Below, in pieces: positions 9,267 to 18,782 of a DNA stretch of 64,000 bases. The translations under genes were made by a program, and so were the position numbers. Numbering within the stretch: position 1 is the first letter of the stretch; each line of letters begins with the position of its first letter. The notes beneath the pieces are model-generated. The model saw only the letters and a list, made by a program, of their open reading frames with translations, had not been told where the DNA came from and did no database searches. Location: positions 16,109 through 80,108 of the forward strand of contig CAIQKM010000033.1 in the NCBI GenBank assembly GCA_903872345.1, given 5' to 3'. The stretch is from an uncultured Verrucomicrobia subdivision 3 bacterium (GTDB lineage Bacteria > Verrucomicrobiota > Verrucomicrobiia > Limisphaerales > UBA11358).

Positions 9267-10645
9267 TGAAATTCCGTAATATCTTGCTCGCCCCGGATTC
9301 CGCCGCCGGCGTGCTCCCCGAAGCCGATTTCCAGCGCAAAGTGCTGGGTGGAGTCGAAACCCTGACCAAAGCTCAGGAAAAACAACAGACCGACCTCGCC
9401 AAGGTGATGGGCGATCTGGACCGCGCTGACAAAGAGGTGAAAGCCGCTTTAGAAGACCTCACCAAAGTCAAGAACCAGTCCAACGCCTCTTACGAGGACG
9501 TGCTGAAACGCATGGAGAAGGTGCAACGCCAGGTGACGTTGAACGCCAATTCCAGCTTCCGCAATCCCATCCAGCGGGCGCTGGCGGATGAAGAATTCCG
9601 CACGCGCATGAACGCCACGGCGCGCTACATGTTCGCCCTGCAAACCAAATCCAAGTGCGATCCGGCCTACATCAAGCTGGTCGAAGAGGGCAGCGCCCAA
9701 GCCAAAGCCATCACCGGCGTGGATTCCGGCCTCGGCCAGGCCACCGTGCCCACCGACACGTTCAATACGATCTATGATCTGTTGCTCGAATACGGCGATT
9801 ACTCCACGCTGGGCACCACCCGCGTGGGTGCGCGCACCAATGTGCTGCCCGTGGCCACGGCCCGCCCGCAGTTCTACTGGATTGGTTCGCAATCCACCCT
9901 GGCGGAAGGTTCCGCGATCACGGCCGGTGCCTTCGGTGGTTCGCAGGTGCTGCTCATCATCAACACCCTCGCGGTGCTGATGTATGCCGCGCGCGAATTG
10001 TTGCAGGATTCCACCATTGATCTCGCGCCGTACATCACGCGCCAGTTGGTGCAGAGCATCGCTTGGGGTATGGATACGGCCACCTTCATCGGCACCGGCA
10101 ACCAGGACACCACCAACGGCGGTTACGTGGGCATCTTCAATGCCGCGCTGGCCAATACCAACCTGGGCGTGAGCGCCGGGGCCGGTCGCACCCAGGTGAG
10201 CAAGTTGTTGGTGGATGACTTCGTCCAGGCGCAACTCACCGTGAGCGCGCAGGTGCTCCGCAAAAAGCCCATGTGGTGGGCGCACCCCCAGATGATGGCG
10301 CGCATCGCCCTCATCAAAGACGGTCTCGGCCGCCCGATCTTCCAGACGTGGCAGGAAGTGCCCAACCCCGGATCCATCGGCAGCATCCTCGGTTTCCCCG
10401 TGCATCCCACCGCCATCGCGCCGAACACGGATGGCAACAGCCAGCCCGTGATCGTCTTTGGCGACCCGGATGGGCAGGAAAACGGCATTCGCGTGGATCT
10501 GGAGCTCGCCACCAGCGAAGACATCGGTTTCCCGCAGAACTTGGTGGCTTACCGCGCCCTGCTGCGCGCGGGCTGTAAAATTCTCACCACGGCGGGTTCT
10601 ACCACCCTCAAACCCTTTGCCGTGCTCAGCACGGCCGCCGCCTAA
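9263..10645 (+). CDS. HK97-type major capsid protein with N-terminal delta-like helical domain
   Basis: coiled-coil N-terminus; LGTTRVGARTNVLPVATARPQFYWIG and SIAWGMDTATFIGTGNQ core. Confidence 0.87.
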   Translation: MMKFRNILLAPDSAAGVLPEADFQRKVLGGVETLTKAQEKQQTDLAKVMGDLDRADKEVKAALEDLTKVKNQSNASYEDVLKRMEKVQRQVTLNANSSFRNPIQRALADEEFRTRMNATARYMFALQTKSKCDPAYIKLVEEGSAQAKAITGVDSGLGQATVPTDTFNTIYDLLLEYGDYSTLGTTRVGARTNVLPVATARPQFYWIGSQSTLAEGSAITAGAFGGSQVLLIINTLAVLMYAARELLQDSTIDLAPYITRQLVQSIAWGMDTATFIGTGNQDTTNGGYVGIFNAALANTNLGVSAGAGRTQVSKLLVDDFVQAQLTVSAQVLRKKPMWWAHPQMMARIALIKDGLGRPIFQTWQEVPNPGSIGSILGFPVHPTAIAPNTDGNSQPVIVFGDPDGQENGIRVDLELATSEDIGFPQNLVAYRALLRAGCKILTTAGSTTLKPFAVLSTAAA

Positions 10646-10713
10646 GCAACTGGCGGTGTGGCCCTGCGCTGCGCCGCCAACTTTTTAAAAACAACCATTA
10701 ACCAAACGTTAAA

Positions 10714-11604
10714 ATGAAATCTGAAAACGAAATCAAAGCTCTCCCGCTGGAGGATCTCCAGAAATTCGTGATTGAACTGCGCGCGGTGCCCACCGGCGAC
10801 AAGTTCTACCCCACCGCCAAAGTGTTGATCGCCTTTGCGACCGGCCTGAAAAAGTACAAGGAACCGGAGCTCGTGGAAGTGACCAACGAGGCGGATCATC
10901 CCGTGCCCGTGGACGGCAAGGAAATCGCCGCCGGTGCCACCGGCAAGGTGTACCCCTGGCAAGCTGCCGCCCTTTCCCGCTGGCTCACGCCCGTGGGCAA
11001 AGTGGCCAGCCTGCTGCTGTTTCTGTTTGCCCTGGCGTTTACGGCCGGCGCACAGGTTCAGCCGTATGTGCTGGGCAGTGCCAGCCAGTACAACGTGGTG
11101 GCCGTAAATGGTTTTTATGCCACCACGAATCTGAACGGCCCCACCTTCACCAACGCCACCGGCGGCGGCACGGTCTATTACACGGCCACCGTCACCAACG
11201 CCACGGCCATCTACACCAATGCCAATTGGGCTTTTAACGCCTCCGGCATTTGGACGAACACGCCCACCTACAGCACCAACAACCTGATCAATCAGCCGGG
11301 CGTGGTGGGTTTGGTGAATTATGACACGGCGAATATCCAGTTCGGCGGCGCGCTCACGGCCGCCGGCACGGGCACCAATGCCCTGGCAAATTGGGATTTT
11401 TCCAATGACGCCGTGAATTGGCAGACCAACGCCCTCGTGCAAACGCTGATCCTGAACGGCACCCAGTTTGTGACCACCAACAGCACGCTCACGCTGTTCG
11501 GTCCGGGGTACATACGTCTGAACTCCATCAGCATCTCCAACGGCGTGCCGTTCACCAATATCTTGGTGACCGTCAGCCGCAAACCCAGCCGTACTGGCCC
11601 TTGA
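10714..11604 (+). CDS. phage-module protein: N-terminal domain + export/TM segment + Asn/Thr-rich domain
   Basis: VASLLLFLFALAFTAGAQ|VQPY segment at ~aa 95-112, then N/T-rich sequence. Confidence 0.7.
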   Translation: MKSENEIKALPLEDLQKFVIELRAVPTGDKFYPTAKVLIAFATGLKKYKEPELVEVTNEADHPVPVDGKEIAAGATGKVYPWQAAALSRWLTPVGKVASLLLFLFALAFTAGAQVQPYVLGSASQYNVVAVNGFYATTNLNGPTFTNATGGGTVYYTATVTNATAIYTNANWAFNASGIWTNTPTYSTNNLINQPGVVGLVNYDTANIQFGGALTAAGTGTNALANWDFSNDAVNWQTNALVQTLILNGTQFVTTNSTLTLFGPGYIRLNSISISNGVPFTNILVTVSRKPSRTGP

Positions 11605-11630
11605 ACGCCGGTCTAACCCACGTTTAAGCC

Positions 11631-11813
11631 ATGTTAAATCAACCGCCCCAGGATCGAATGGTACGTGCCGTACAGGCCATTACCAGGTCCGTGCCTGCGC
11701 CCGTTCGGTCTGGGGCGGTTTTCTCCCCCGAAACGCCTGGCTACGAAGAATGGTTGCGCCGCCAGGCCCAGCCGGTTCGTAAATCGGCAATCGTCAATCG
11801 TAAATCCCCATGA
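11631..11813 (+). CDS. small phage hypothetical protein
   Basis: 60-aa ORF overlapping next start (ATGA). Confidence 0.35.
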   Translation: MLNQPPQDRMVRAVQAITRSVPAPVRSGAVFSPETPGYEEWLRRQAQPVRKSAIVNRKSP

Positions 11814-12484
11814 ACGCTGGCTTCTCCAATCTCGATTACCTGAAACGCCAGTTGCTGGCCCCGGCCTTGCGCGCCACGGTTACGTACGATGACCAGATTC
11901 TCGCGCTGGGCCAGGGCGTGGTGGGCATGTTCCAGAATTTGTGCAACCGCGAGTTCGGTTACCAAGCCGGCATTCAGGAGATTGCCCTGGGCGACCGCTC
12001 CTTCTGGTTTGCGCGCCGGATCCCGGTAACGCAATTCACCGGCGTGAACCTGCGTTTTTTTAAGTCCGACGATTGGGTGAGCATTCAGAACCAGCCCCTG
12101 CAGGCGGATGAAGAAAAGGGCCTCATCCATTTCGGCTACACCCTCGGCCGCTCGCCCATTCAATTCCAATTGATTTACAACGGCGGCTATTGGTGGGAGC
12201 AGTTGGAGCCGGATGACGCCGCTTTCCCCAGCGCGATCCCCGCCGACATCACCAACAACGCCGCCGGGATTGATCCCAAGAAATTTTTGCTCCCGCCCGA
12301 TCTCCTGCTGGCCTGGGTACTGCAATGTAAGCATATGTGGCAAACGATTGATCCCCGCGGCACCAAGATCGTGGCGGAAGAAAAACTGGCCCGTGCCGTG
12401 CCGCAGCAAGTGTTCGGCGATATGGACCTGGTTCCGCAAGTGGCGAACCTGCTGAAACAATATTACCGCTATCAAATCACCTAG
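11810..12484 (+). CDS. head-tail connector-like protein
   Basis: position between capsid and tail genes; acidic helical protein of typical size. Confidence 0.6.
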   Translation: MNAGFSNLDYLKRQLLAPALRATVTYDDQILALGQGVVGMFQNLCNREFGYQAGIQEIALGDRSFWFARRIPVTQFTGVNLRFFKSDDWVSIQNQPLQADEEKGLIHFGYTLGRSPIQFQLIYNGGYWWEQLEPDDAAFPSAIPADITNNAAGIDPKKFLLPPDLLLAWVLQCKHMWQTIDPRGTKIVAEEKLARAVPQQVFGDMDLVPQVANLLKQYYRYQIT

Positions 12485-13045
12485 ATGAGCCAAGCCTTTG
12501 ACATCCAAATCTCCGGCGACCTCGTGGCGCAAATCCCGCGCCTCAAGGATCCCGCCGGGCACAGCCGTGCGATCGCGCGGGAGATGGATTACCAAAATCA
12601 ACTCACCGTGGCCCGCATTCAGGCCGGGCACTTGTCCGGCCCCACCAGCGACAGCAGCCTGAGCGTGCGCACCAATCGGCTGCGCAGTTCGGCCAATGCC
12701 AGCAAGGCGGTCATGGCGGGTGCCACCGTGGTGAGCACCATTGGCAGCAACGTGGTTTATGCGGCGGTGCACGAATTTGGCGCGGTGATCCAGCGCACGG
12801 TCAAAGCCGGATCCGTGAAGCTCCGCACCAACAAGCAGGGCAATCTGCTGCGCCGAGGCAACCTCGCCACCTTTGCCGGCCGCAATCACAAATCCTTTAA
12901 GACGGTGCAATTCAAAGGCGGCAAAAGCTACACCATCACCATCCCGGCGCGCGCGCCCTTCGCCCATGGCATTGCCGACCGCCTGCCGGAATACACCGCC
13001 GCGTTTGAAGCCGTGACCGCCGAATACCTGGGAGGGGCTAACTAA
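12485..13045 (+). CDS. virion morphogenesis/tail completion protein (HK97 gp10 or Mu gpG-like)
   Basis: NVVYAAVHEFGAVIQRT signature and C-terminal ARAPFAHGIADRLPEY. Confidence 0.65.
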   Translation: MSQAFDIQISGDLVAQIPRLKDPAGHSRAIAREMDYQNQLTVARIQAGHLSGPTSDSSLSVRTNRLRSSANASKAVMAGATVVSTIGSNVVYAAVHEFGAVIQRTVKAGSVKLRTNKQGNLLRRGNLATFAGRNHKSFKTVQFKGGKSYTITIPARAPFAHGIADRLPEYTAAFEAVTAEYLGGAN

Positions 13046-13782
13046 TGCTCACCGATTTCAAACAGCTCCAGCGCGATGCCGCCTTCGCTTTTGCCAGCGA
13101 CAGTCGGTTGCAGACGGTGAACATCATCACGCGCGAGCAGTTGCTGGCGGATCAATCCCGCCTGCCCGATGCCACGCTCAGTGCCGAGGTGCTCGTGTAT
13201 ATCACGCCGCGCAACGGCAAGATGGGCGTGGGCGTGATTGTGGAGAAGCCGCGCTTTGAAGTGCTGAATCCACAGGCACCGGGGCCGCAAGGCGACATCG
13301 TGATTGAATCCCTGGTGCTGGAAGATCAGCTCACTAACATGGATCCCGCCGAGGGCACCTTGCTGGCCGCGGACTATGTCGCGCAAATCCTGTTGGAAAT
13401 CGGCCACGGCTGGAATTTGAATTTCCAATCCGATTTCACGGCGGACCGCCAGGCGATGGTGGAAGCCAAGGAATGGCAGCCGCTGCGCGCCTACAAGGTT
13501 AGCCACCGCATGATCCTCAGCCGCGCCCAGACCGCGCGTGTGACCACGCCCGCCATCACCAACGATGGCACCAACATCACGCTCACGAACGATCCCAGCA
13601 CGCCGTCCGCCGCCATCTATTACACGCTCAATAGCGATTCCCCGGCCCCGGACAATGCCCAAGCCACCCTTTACACTGGCCCGTTTGCCGCGCCCGCTGG
13701 CACCACCACCTTGCGCTGGGCGGCCTACCAGCCTGGCTGGCTCAATTCTGCGTTCGCCCAAGTAACCATCAACAATAATTAA
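13045..13782 (+). CDS. tail-terminator-position protein with C-terminal chitobiase-type beta domain
   Basis: C-terminus AIYYTLNSDSPAPDNAQATLYTGPFAAPAGTTTLRWAAYQPGWLNSAFA resembles CHB_HEX_C_1. Confidence 0.6.
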   Translation: MLTDFKQLQRDAAFAFASDSRLQTVNIITREQLLADQSRLPDATLSAEVLVYITPRNGKMGVGVIVEKPRFEVLNPQAPGPQGDIVIESLVLEDQLTNMDPAEGTLLAADYVAQILLEIGHGWNLNFQSDFTADRQAMVEAKEWQPLRAYKVSHRMILSRAQTARVTTPAITNDGTNITLTNDPSTPSAAIYYTLNSDSPAPDNAQATLYTGPFAAPAGTTTLRWAAYQPGWLNSAFAQVTINNN

Positions 13783-13794
13783 TCCCCAAAACCT

Positions 13795-14742
13795 ATGAGT
13801 CTATCCATCTCTCGCGCGAACCTGCCTGGCAGCGGCGCACCCAAGATCACCTACAAAGGCGCGACCCTCTGGACGCGCGCCGATTTGATGATTCCCCTGA
13901 AGCAATCGCTGAAGGAACAAAAAAGCAGCATGTACGGCCTTGTTACGTGGACGCGCGATGGCCGTAGCATTGAATTCGAGATCCCGATCTACGGGTTCTG
14001 GCAATCGCTTTCCGTGCTGTTTCCCAGCTACATTCTCAACGGCATCTACGGATCCCGCATCTTTGGTCTCACCGACACGCCCTTGACCATTGTGGCCCGC
14101 AATGGCGATCAGATTGTGCTCAACAACGTGCAGCTCGTGGGCATCACCAACCTCAAGCTGAAGGCCAATGAACAGATTTTCTCCGGCAACGCCAAGTTTG
14201 TGGCACTGATCGGCAACAACCTGTCGCCGAATACGCCCAATTCGTATTACACCATTACCACCGGCGCGGCGTATGTGGATGCCGGCTTTGCCCAGGCGAA
14301 CTTCAAAGCCCTGGCGTGGACGGGCGCGTGGGGCGCGCGCAGCGGGTTCACCAACATCCTCACCCAAGATGGCTGGGATATTGACTGGCAGGTGAAATTC
14401 CTGAGCCCGGATGATTTGATTGATGGCATCGGCCCCGTGGATAAGTTCTTTGATTCCTGCCTGCCCAAGATTTCCGCCATCGTCGTGGGCCCCAGCCTGG
14501 CGCAGTTGGATGCCGCCGTGGATTTCCAGGGCAACAACGCCACCGTGGGCGCGGACATCGCCGCCGATTCGGATCCGCTCGTGCTCACCGATGGCACCAG
14601 CACCATCACGCTGGCCGTGAGCAGCGTGATTGAAACCGGCCTCGTCTTTGCGCCCGGTAAAAAACGCATCGCCAAAACCACCTGGCAGGGAACGCTCGGC
14701 TTCTCCGCCGGCGTGCCCAACGCCATCGCCGCCGTGTCGTGA
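13795..14742 (+). CDS. major tail tube-like protein
   Basis: position and size; beta-rich 315 aa. Confidence 0.5.
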   Translation: MSLSISRANLPGSGAPKITYKGATLWTRADLMIPLKQSLKEQKSSMYGLVTWTRDGRSIEFEIPIYGFWQSLSVLFPSYILNGIYGSRIFGLTDTPLTIVARNGDQIVLNNVQLVGITNLKLKANEQIFSGNAKFVALIGNNLSPNTPNSYYTITTGAAYVDAGFAQANFKALAWTGAWGARSGFTNILTQDGWDIDWQVKFLSPDDLIDGIGPVDKFFDSCLPKISAIVVGPSLAQLDAAVDFQGNNATVGADIAADSDPLVLTDGTSTITLAVSSVIETGLVFAPGKKRIAKTTWQGTLGFSAGVPNAIAAVS

Positions 14743-14802
14743 GGCCACGACGGGCCATTATTAAAAATGTCTGACCACCCTTAACCAAAAAATAAAACAC
14801 CT

Positions 14803-15456
14803 ATGAAAAAAATCCTGCTCATCGCTGATTCCGCCGCCGGCATTCCGGCTGATGTGGAAGCCAAACTCGAAACCGAAGTCGCCACCGCGCCCGCGCCCGT
14901 GCCCGCGCTGGATACCAAGCCCATCATTGCCGATGTGGAACACGCCATCGCCGCGCTGGCCGCGCAGCCCAACTTGCATCCGCTGCTCGGCTTCGCCCTC
15001 ACCAACTTGCGCGGCGCGCACAACGCCCTCAAAGGCCACCTCAAGGGCTTGTCCGCCCTGCTGGTGCTGCTCGCCGTGCTGCTGGCGTTTGCCAGCCCGG
15101 CCCGCGCGCAAATCTTCTACGGCGGCGTGTCCGTGACCAACAGCGCGTTTGCGCCCGTGCAATCCTCGTTTGTGCTGCTCACCAATGTGGCCTCCTCCAC
15201 GCTCCCCGCGCGCACGTTGCAAGTGCTGAACATCCAAACGAATCAACCCATTACCGTGTGGTACGCCTACGCCTTCGCCGGGTCCACCAACTTGTTCCTG
15301 GTGAATTCCAACATCTACACCTTCCCCGCCAGCAATGGCTGGGTGAATGGCGCGACGTTCACCACCAACGTGGCCAGCGTCTTTAACAGCGTGCCGATCC
15401 AGCCCTACGGCCTGATCAACCTCGGCGGCTATACCAACACCGTCCTCTTTCAGTGA
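14803..15456 (+). CDS. phage-module protein: N-terminal domain + export/TM segment + Asn/Thr-rich domain
   Basis: LSALLVLLAVLLAFASPARAQ|IFYGG segment at ~aa 84-104. Confidence 0.7.
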   Translation: MKKILLIADSAAGIPADVEAKLETEVATAPAPVPALDTKPIIADVEHAIAALAAQPNLHPLLGFALTNLRGAHNALKGHLKGLSALLVLLAVLLAFASPARAQIFYGGVSVTNSAFAPVQSSFVLLTNVASSTLPARTLQVLNIQTNQPITVWYAYAFAGSTNLFLVNSNIYTFPASNGWVNGATFTTNVASVFNSVPIQPYGLINLGGYTNTVLFQ

Positions 15457-15495
15457 GGCCGCTGCCCCGAGACCCGAAATCCGAAACCCGTTCCC

Positions 15496-15888
15496 GTGAA
15501 ACTGACTTGGACTCCACCAACCGGCGGTGCCGTGGTGCTTGGCGATGATTCGGTGAAATCCACCATCATCGTCGAGCAACTTGATGCCCCGGCGCTCGTT
15601 CAGAAACTGCTGTTCTTTCGCGGGGTCACCGCCCAACTGGTGGCGCGCGGCGGGGATGAAGGCACGTTTGTGTGCGTCATCCAGCCCGCCCTGGCCAATG
15701 CCGATGCCGCCAGCGCGTATCTCAAAACGGAGCTGGCCCGGTCCGGTCAGGCGGGCAGTCTCGCCTGGGGCCGCGTTTCCGCCATCTTCACGTTCAACGG
15801 TGCCGTGCTGCGCCGGGTGACCGTGGCGGAATTGAACGGCGCGCGGCTGCGGCTGCGCTACTCCTTCGGCTTCGCCTCCCTCACCTGA
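15496..15888 (+). CDS. small tail-module protein
   Basis: 130 aa, GTG start, between tail genes. Confidence 0.5.
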   Translation: MKLTWTPPTGGAVVLGDDSVKSTIIVEQLDAPALVQKLLFFRGVTAQLVARGGDEGTFVCVIQPALANADAASAYLKTELARSGQAGSLAWGRVSAIFTFNGAVLRRVTVAELNGARLRLRYSFGFASLT

Positions 15889-15920
15889 TTTCCAATTGCC
15901 AATTGCCAATCTCCAAAATT

Positions 15921-17207
15921 ATGAGCAAAACCCTGTTTAAAGCCTCTTTAAAGGCCCTGAGCGCCTTTGCCGCCCTCGGCGTGTTTGCCATCCTCGGTTC
16001 CTTTCTACTGGCCCTGTTTTTGCGCTTGGTAACCCTGGCCTGGCACTGGGGCTGGCGGCTGTTCGCCTTGTTGGCCATTTGCCATCTGCCATTGGCCATC
16101 TCCGCCCGCGCCCAGACCACGGCGGTCTTTTTTTCAATGCAGAACCTGACTGGCGGCGTGAACAACCGGACGATTAACCTTTTGCCGGACACCGCCAATG
16201 CGCCGGTTTTTGTGGGCACCAATTTGCTCCAACTCGGGCCAATCCAGCTTCAACCGGTGGGCGGCCAAGTGACAACCAACCTGGTGCCGTGGGGCTACTC
16301 GCTCTATGTCCAGGGCTGGCCGCGCCCGGTTCATATTGTGGTGCCCAGCAGCACCAACACGCTCAATGTGGTGGGCATGATTAACACCAATCTCTACTGG
16401 CCGCTGACGATTTACCAAATGACGGCCACCGGCACCAACGGCATTAATGTTACGCAAACCAACAACCAGGTAATCATTGACGGCAGCGGGCTGGATGCCG
16501 CCGGCACCGCGTGGGCGACATTTTCCTTTAATGCCACCAACGGCATCTATGCCTTTAATCTCGCCTCCAGCTATGGCCTGCCCGCCGCCGGCGTGGTGGG
16601 ATTGGGATCGGCGGCGTTGGTAAGCACCAACACGTTTTACAGTCAGGGCGTTTCGGGTTACTTGGATATCCTGTACAACCTCGCGCAAGGCCAGGTGGGC
16701 TGGCTGGTCGTGAGCAACTTGTCTTCCATTCAGGCCGTGCCGCCATTGTTGGATTACTTGTGGACCGCCGGAAACAATACGGCCTCGCTCGCCACGTTTG
16801 CCGCCGTGAGCACCAATCAAATCACGGTTTACGGCGCGGGCACGGCCAGCGCCAACGGCACCTACACCTTCAACGCGGCCGCCGGTGTTTGGACGAATGC
16901 CGCCACGGCCGATACGATCACCAACAGCGGTGCCTACCTCATCATTGCCACCGGGGCCACCAAACTCTACAAATCGTCCAATGCCCTGGCCTATCCGGCC
17001 GGCAGCGGCGCATGGTTCAATGGCAGCGGTTACAGTGGCAGTTCGCCCATGCCCTACAATGCGTTTCTGCGGGTAACGGATTATTCGCTCAATAATGTTG
17101 CGCCCACCAACATTCCCGGCAAAGCCCTGACCGGCCTTGCCACCAACACAGTCGTGCCGATCTCCGCGCATGTGACCAATGGCGTTGTTACGTGGACCAG
17201 CCCGTAA
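15921..17207 (+). CDS. phage-module exported protein with two N-terminal TM segments
   Basis: LGVFAILGSFLLALFLRLV...LFALLAICHLPLAISARAQ|TTAVFF; N/T-rich remainder; ATG 15921 within ORF 15672..17207. Confidence 0.7.
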   Translation: MSKTLFKASLKALSAFAALGVFAILGSFLLALFLRLVTLAWHWGWRLFALLAICHLPLAISARAQTTAVFFSMQNLTGGVNNRTINLLPDTANAPVFVGTNLLQLGPIQLQPVGGQVTTNLVPWGYSLYVQGWPRPVHIVVPSSTNTLNVVGMINTNLYWPLTIYQMTATGTNGINVTQTNNQVIIDGSGLDAAGTAWATFSFNATNGIYAFNLASSYGLPAAGVVGLGSAALVSTNTFYSQGVSGYLDILYNLAQGQVGWLVVSNLSSIQAVPPLLDYLWTAGNNTASLATFAAVSTNQITVYGAGTASANGTYTFNAAAGVWTNAATADTITNSGAYLIIATGATKLYKSSNALAYPAGSGAWFNGSGYSGSSPMPYNAFLRVTDYSLNNVAPTNIPGKALTGLATNTVVPISAHVTNGVVTWTSP

Positions 17208-17253
17208 CCCCTAACCCCGAAATCCGAGACCCGAAACCCGTTTCCGAGCTGCC

Positions 17254-18780
17254 ATGAACCTGGAATATAAAATCACCACCACGGCCGAACTGGCCGGCGC
17301 CGAGGCGGCGGCGGACGCCCTGGAACGCCAGATCGGCAAGGCCAAGGCGCTTAAACAGGATTATTCCGGGCTGGAAGCGCAGCTCAAAACGATGCGCGGC
17401 AGTATTGATGAGTACAAGACCGCCACCGCCGCGCAGACCGCCGCCGCCGAGGAAGAGAAGCGCGCCAATGAGCAGTTGGCCGATTCGTATCATGAGGTTT
17501 CCCGTTCCGAAGCGGAGATGGCGGAAAAAGGGGAGAAGGCCGAACTCAGTCACCGGCAGATGTTCCGCGTGGCCGGCGAGCTGAATCGCATTCTGCCCGG
17601 GCTGGGCGAATTAATGATGGTGGCATTTGAACCCGTCATCGCACCGCTGATTATTTTGGCCGGTTTGTTTGCTGGCCTGGTCGAACACATTAAATCGGTT
17701 CGCGAAGAAATGGCCAAGATGGCGGAAGCCAACATTGACGTGAGTCGCATCACCGATGGCACCGAAGCCATGGAAGCTCAGTTGGACGTAATGCGCGAGA
17801 GCGTGGGGAAAGCCGATGAATTTGCCACAGCCACCGACCATGTGGCGGATGCCCAAAAACGCGTGACCGATGAAACGAACCACGCGTTGGATGCCCTGCG
17901 CACCCAGGCGCAGTTTGAGGAGGAGGAAGCCAAGGCCCGCGAAAAGCTGGCGCTGGATCAGGTGCGCCAGAAAGTGGCCACGGGCCAGCTTACGCCCGCG
18001 CAAGGCGAGGCGGCGGAGATCGACATCACCTCGCGCAATGCCCGTGAAGCCGACCGCCGCAAATCCGCTTTGGAAGCGGCGGAAATCGCCGCCCGCGAAA
18101 AGGAACAGGCTGAATTAAAGGCCCAGCAATTTGACCTGAGCCAAAAGAAAATCAAGGAAGCCGGGTCGCCCGAGGCCGCGCAAACCTCGGCGGAAGAGGC
18201 CAAAAAACTGGCCGATAAATATCAGAAGGATGCCGATGCCCAGGTCAAATATCTCCAGGACTTTGGCAAGGACATGTCGCCCCAGGAGTTCACCCAGCAA
18301 CTGGCCAAGCTTTCCCAGCTCCAGCAACTGGCGGATCAGCAGGCGGTGGTGGCCGGGGAAGCGGCGGAAAAAGCCAAGGCCGTAAAGGAAGAGTGGGAGA
18401 AAACCGTGGGCGCGCTGAAAAAGGTTAATGACCGCTTGGCGGAACTGGGCGAGCAGATTCCCCAGCTCGAATCCTCGCACAAATCAGCCGACAAACACCG
18501 CGCCACCATGCGCGGGATTGAAGATCAATCCACGGCCATTAACCGGGTAACGGGTGATATTGACCGCGCCAACAAAGACGTGGCCACGATCAACGAGATC
18601 AGCGGCCACGCCACCCAAACGCAGGCGGATGCCAAGCGCGTGGCCGATGCTCTCAAGGATGCCCACGCGGCCGTGGCCGATGCCGCCGCCACCATTGGCA
18701 AACTCGGCGACATGGGCGCGGATGTGGAGAATCTCAAAAAGCAGGTCGCGCAATTGCGCATGGCCGTTGACCACCACTGA
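17254..18780 (+). CDS. putative tape measure protein
   Basis: long Ala/Glu/Lys coiled coil with internal hydrophobic stretch (VAFEPVIAPLIILAGLFAGLV), upstream of large tail proteins. Confidence 0.6.
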   Translation: MNLEYKITTTAELAGAEAAADALERQIGKAKALKQDYSGLEAQLKTMRGSIDEYKTATAAQTAAAEEEKRANEQLADSYHEVSRSEAEMAEKGEKAELSHRQMFRVAGELNRILPGLGELMMVAFEPVIAPLIILAGLFAGLVEHIKSVREEMAKMAEANIDVSRITDGTEAMEAQLDVMRESVGKADEFATATDHVADAQKRVTDETNHALDALRTQAQFEEEEAKAREKLALDQVRQKVATGQLTPAQGEAAEIDITSRNAREADRRKSALEAAEIAAREKEQAELKAQQFDLSQKKIKEAGSPEAAQTSAEEAKKLADKYQKDADAQVKYLQDFGKDMSPQEFTQQLAKLSQLQQLADQQAVVAGEAAEKAKAVKEEWEKTVGALKKVNDRLAELGEQIPQLESSHKSADKHRATMRGIEDQSTAINRVTGDIDRANKDVATINEISGHATQTQADAKRVADALKDAHAAVADAAATIGKLGDMGADVENLKKQVAQLRMAVDHH

Positions 18781-18782
18781 TT

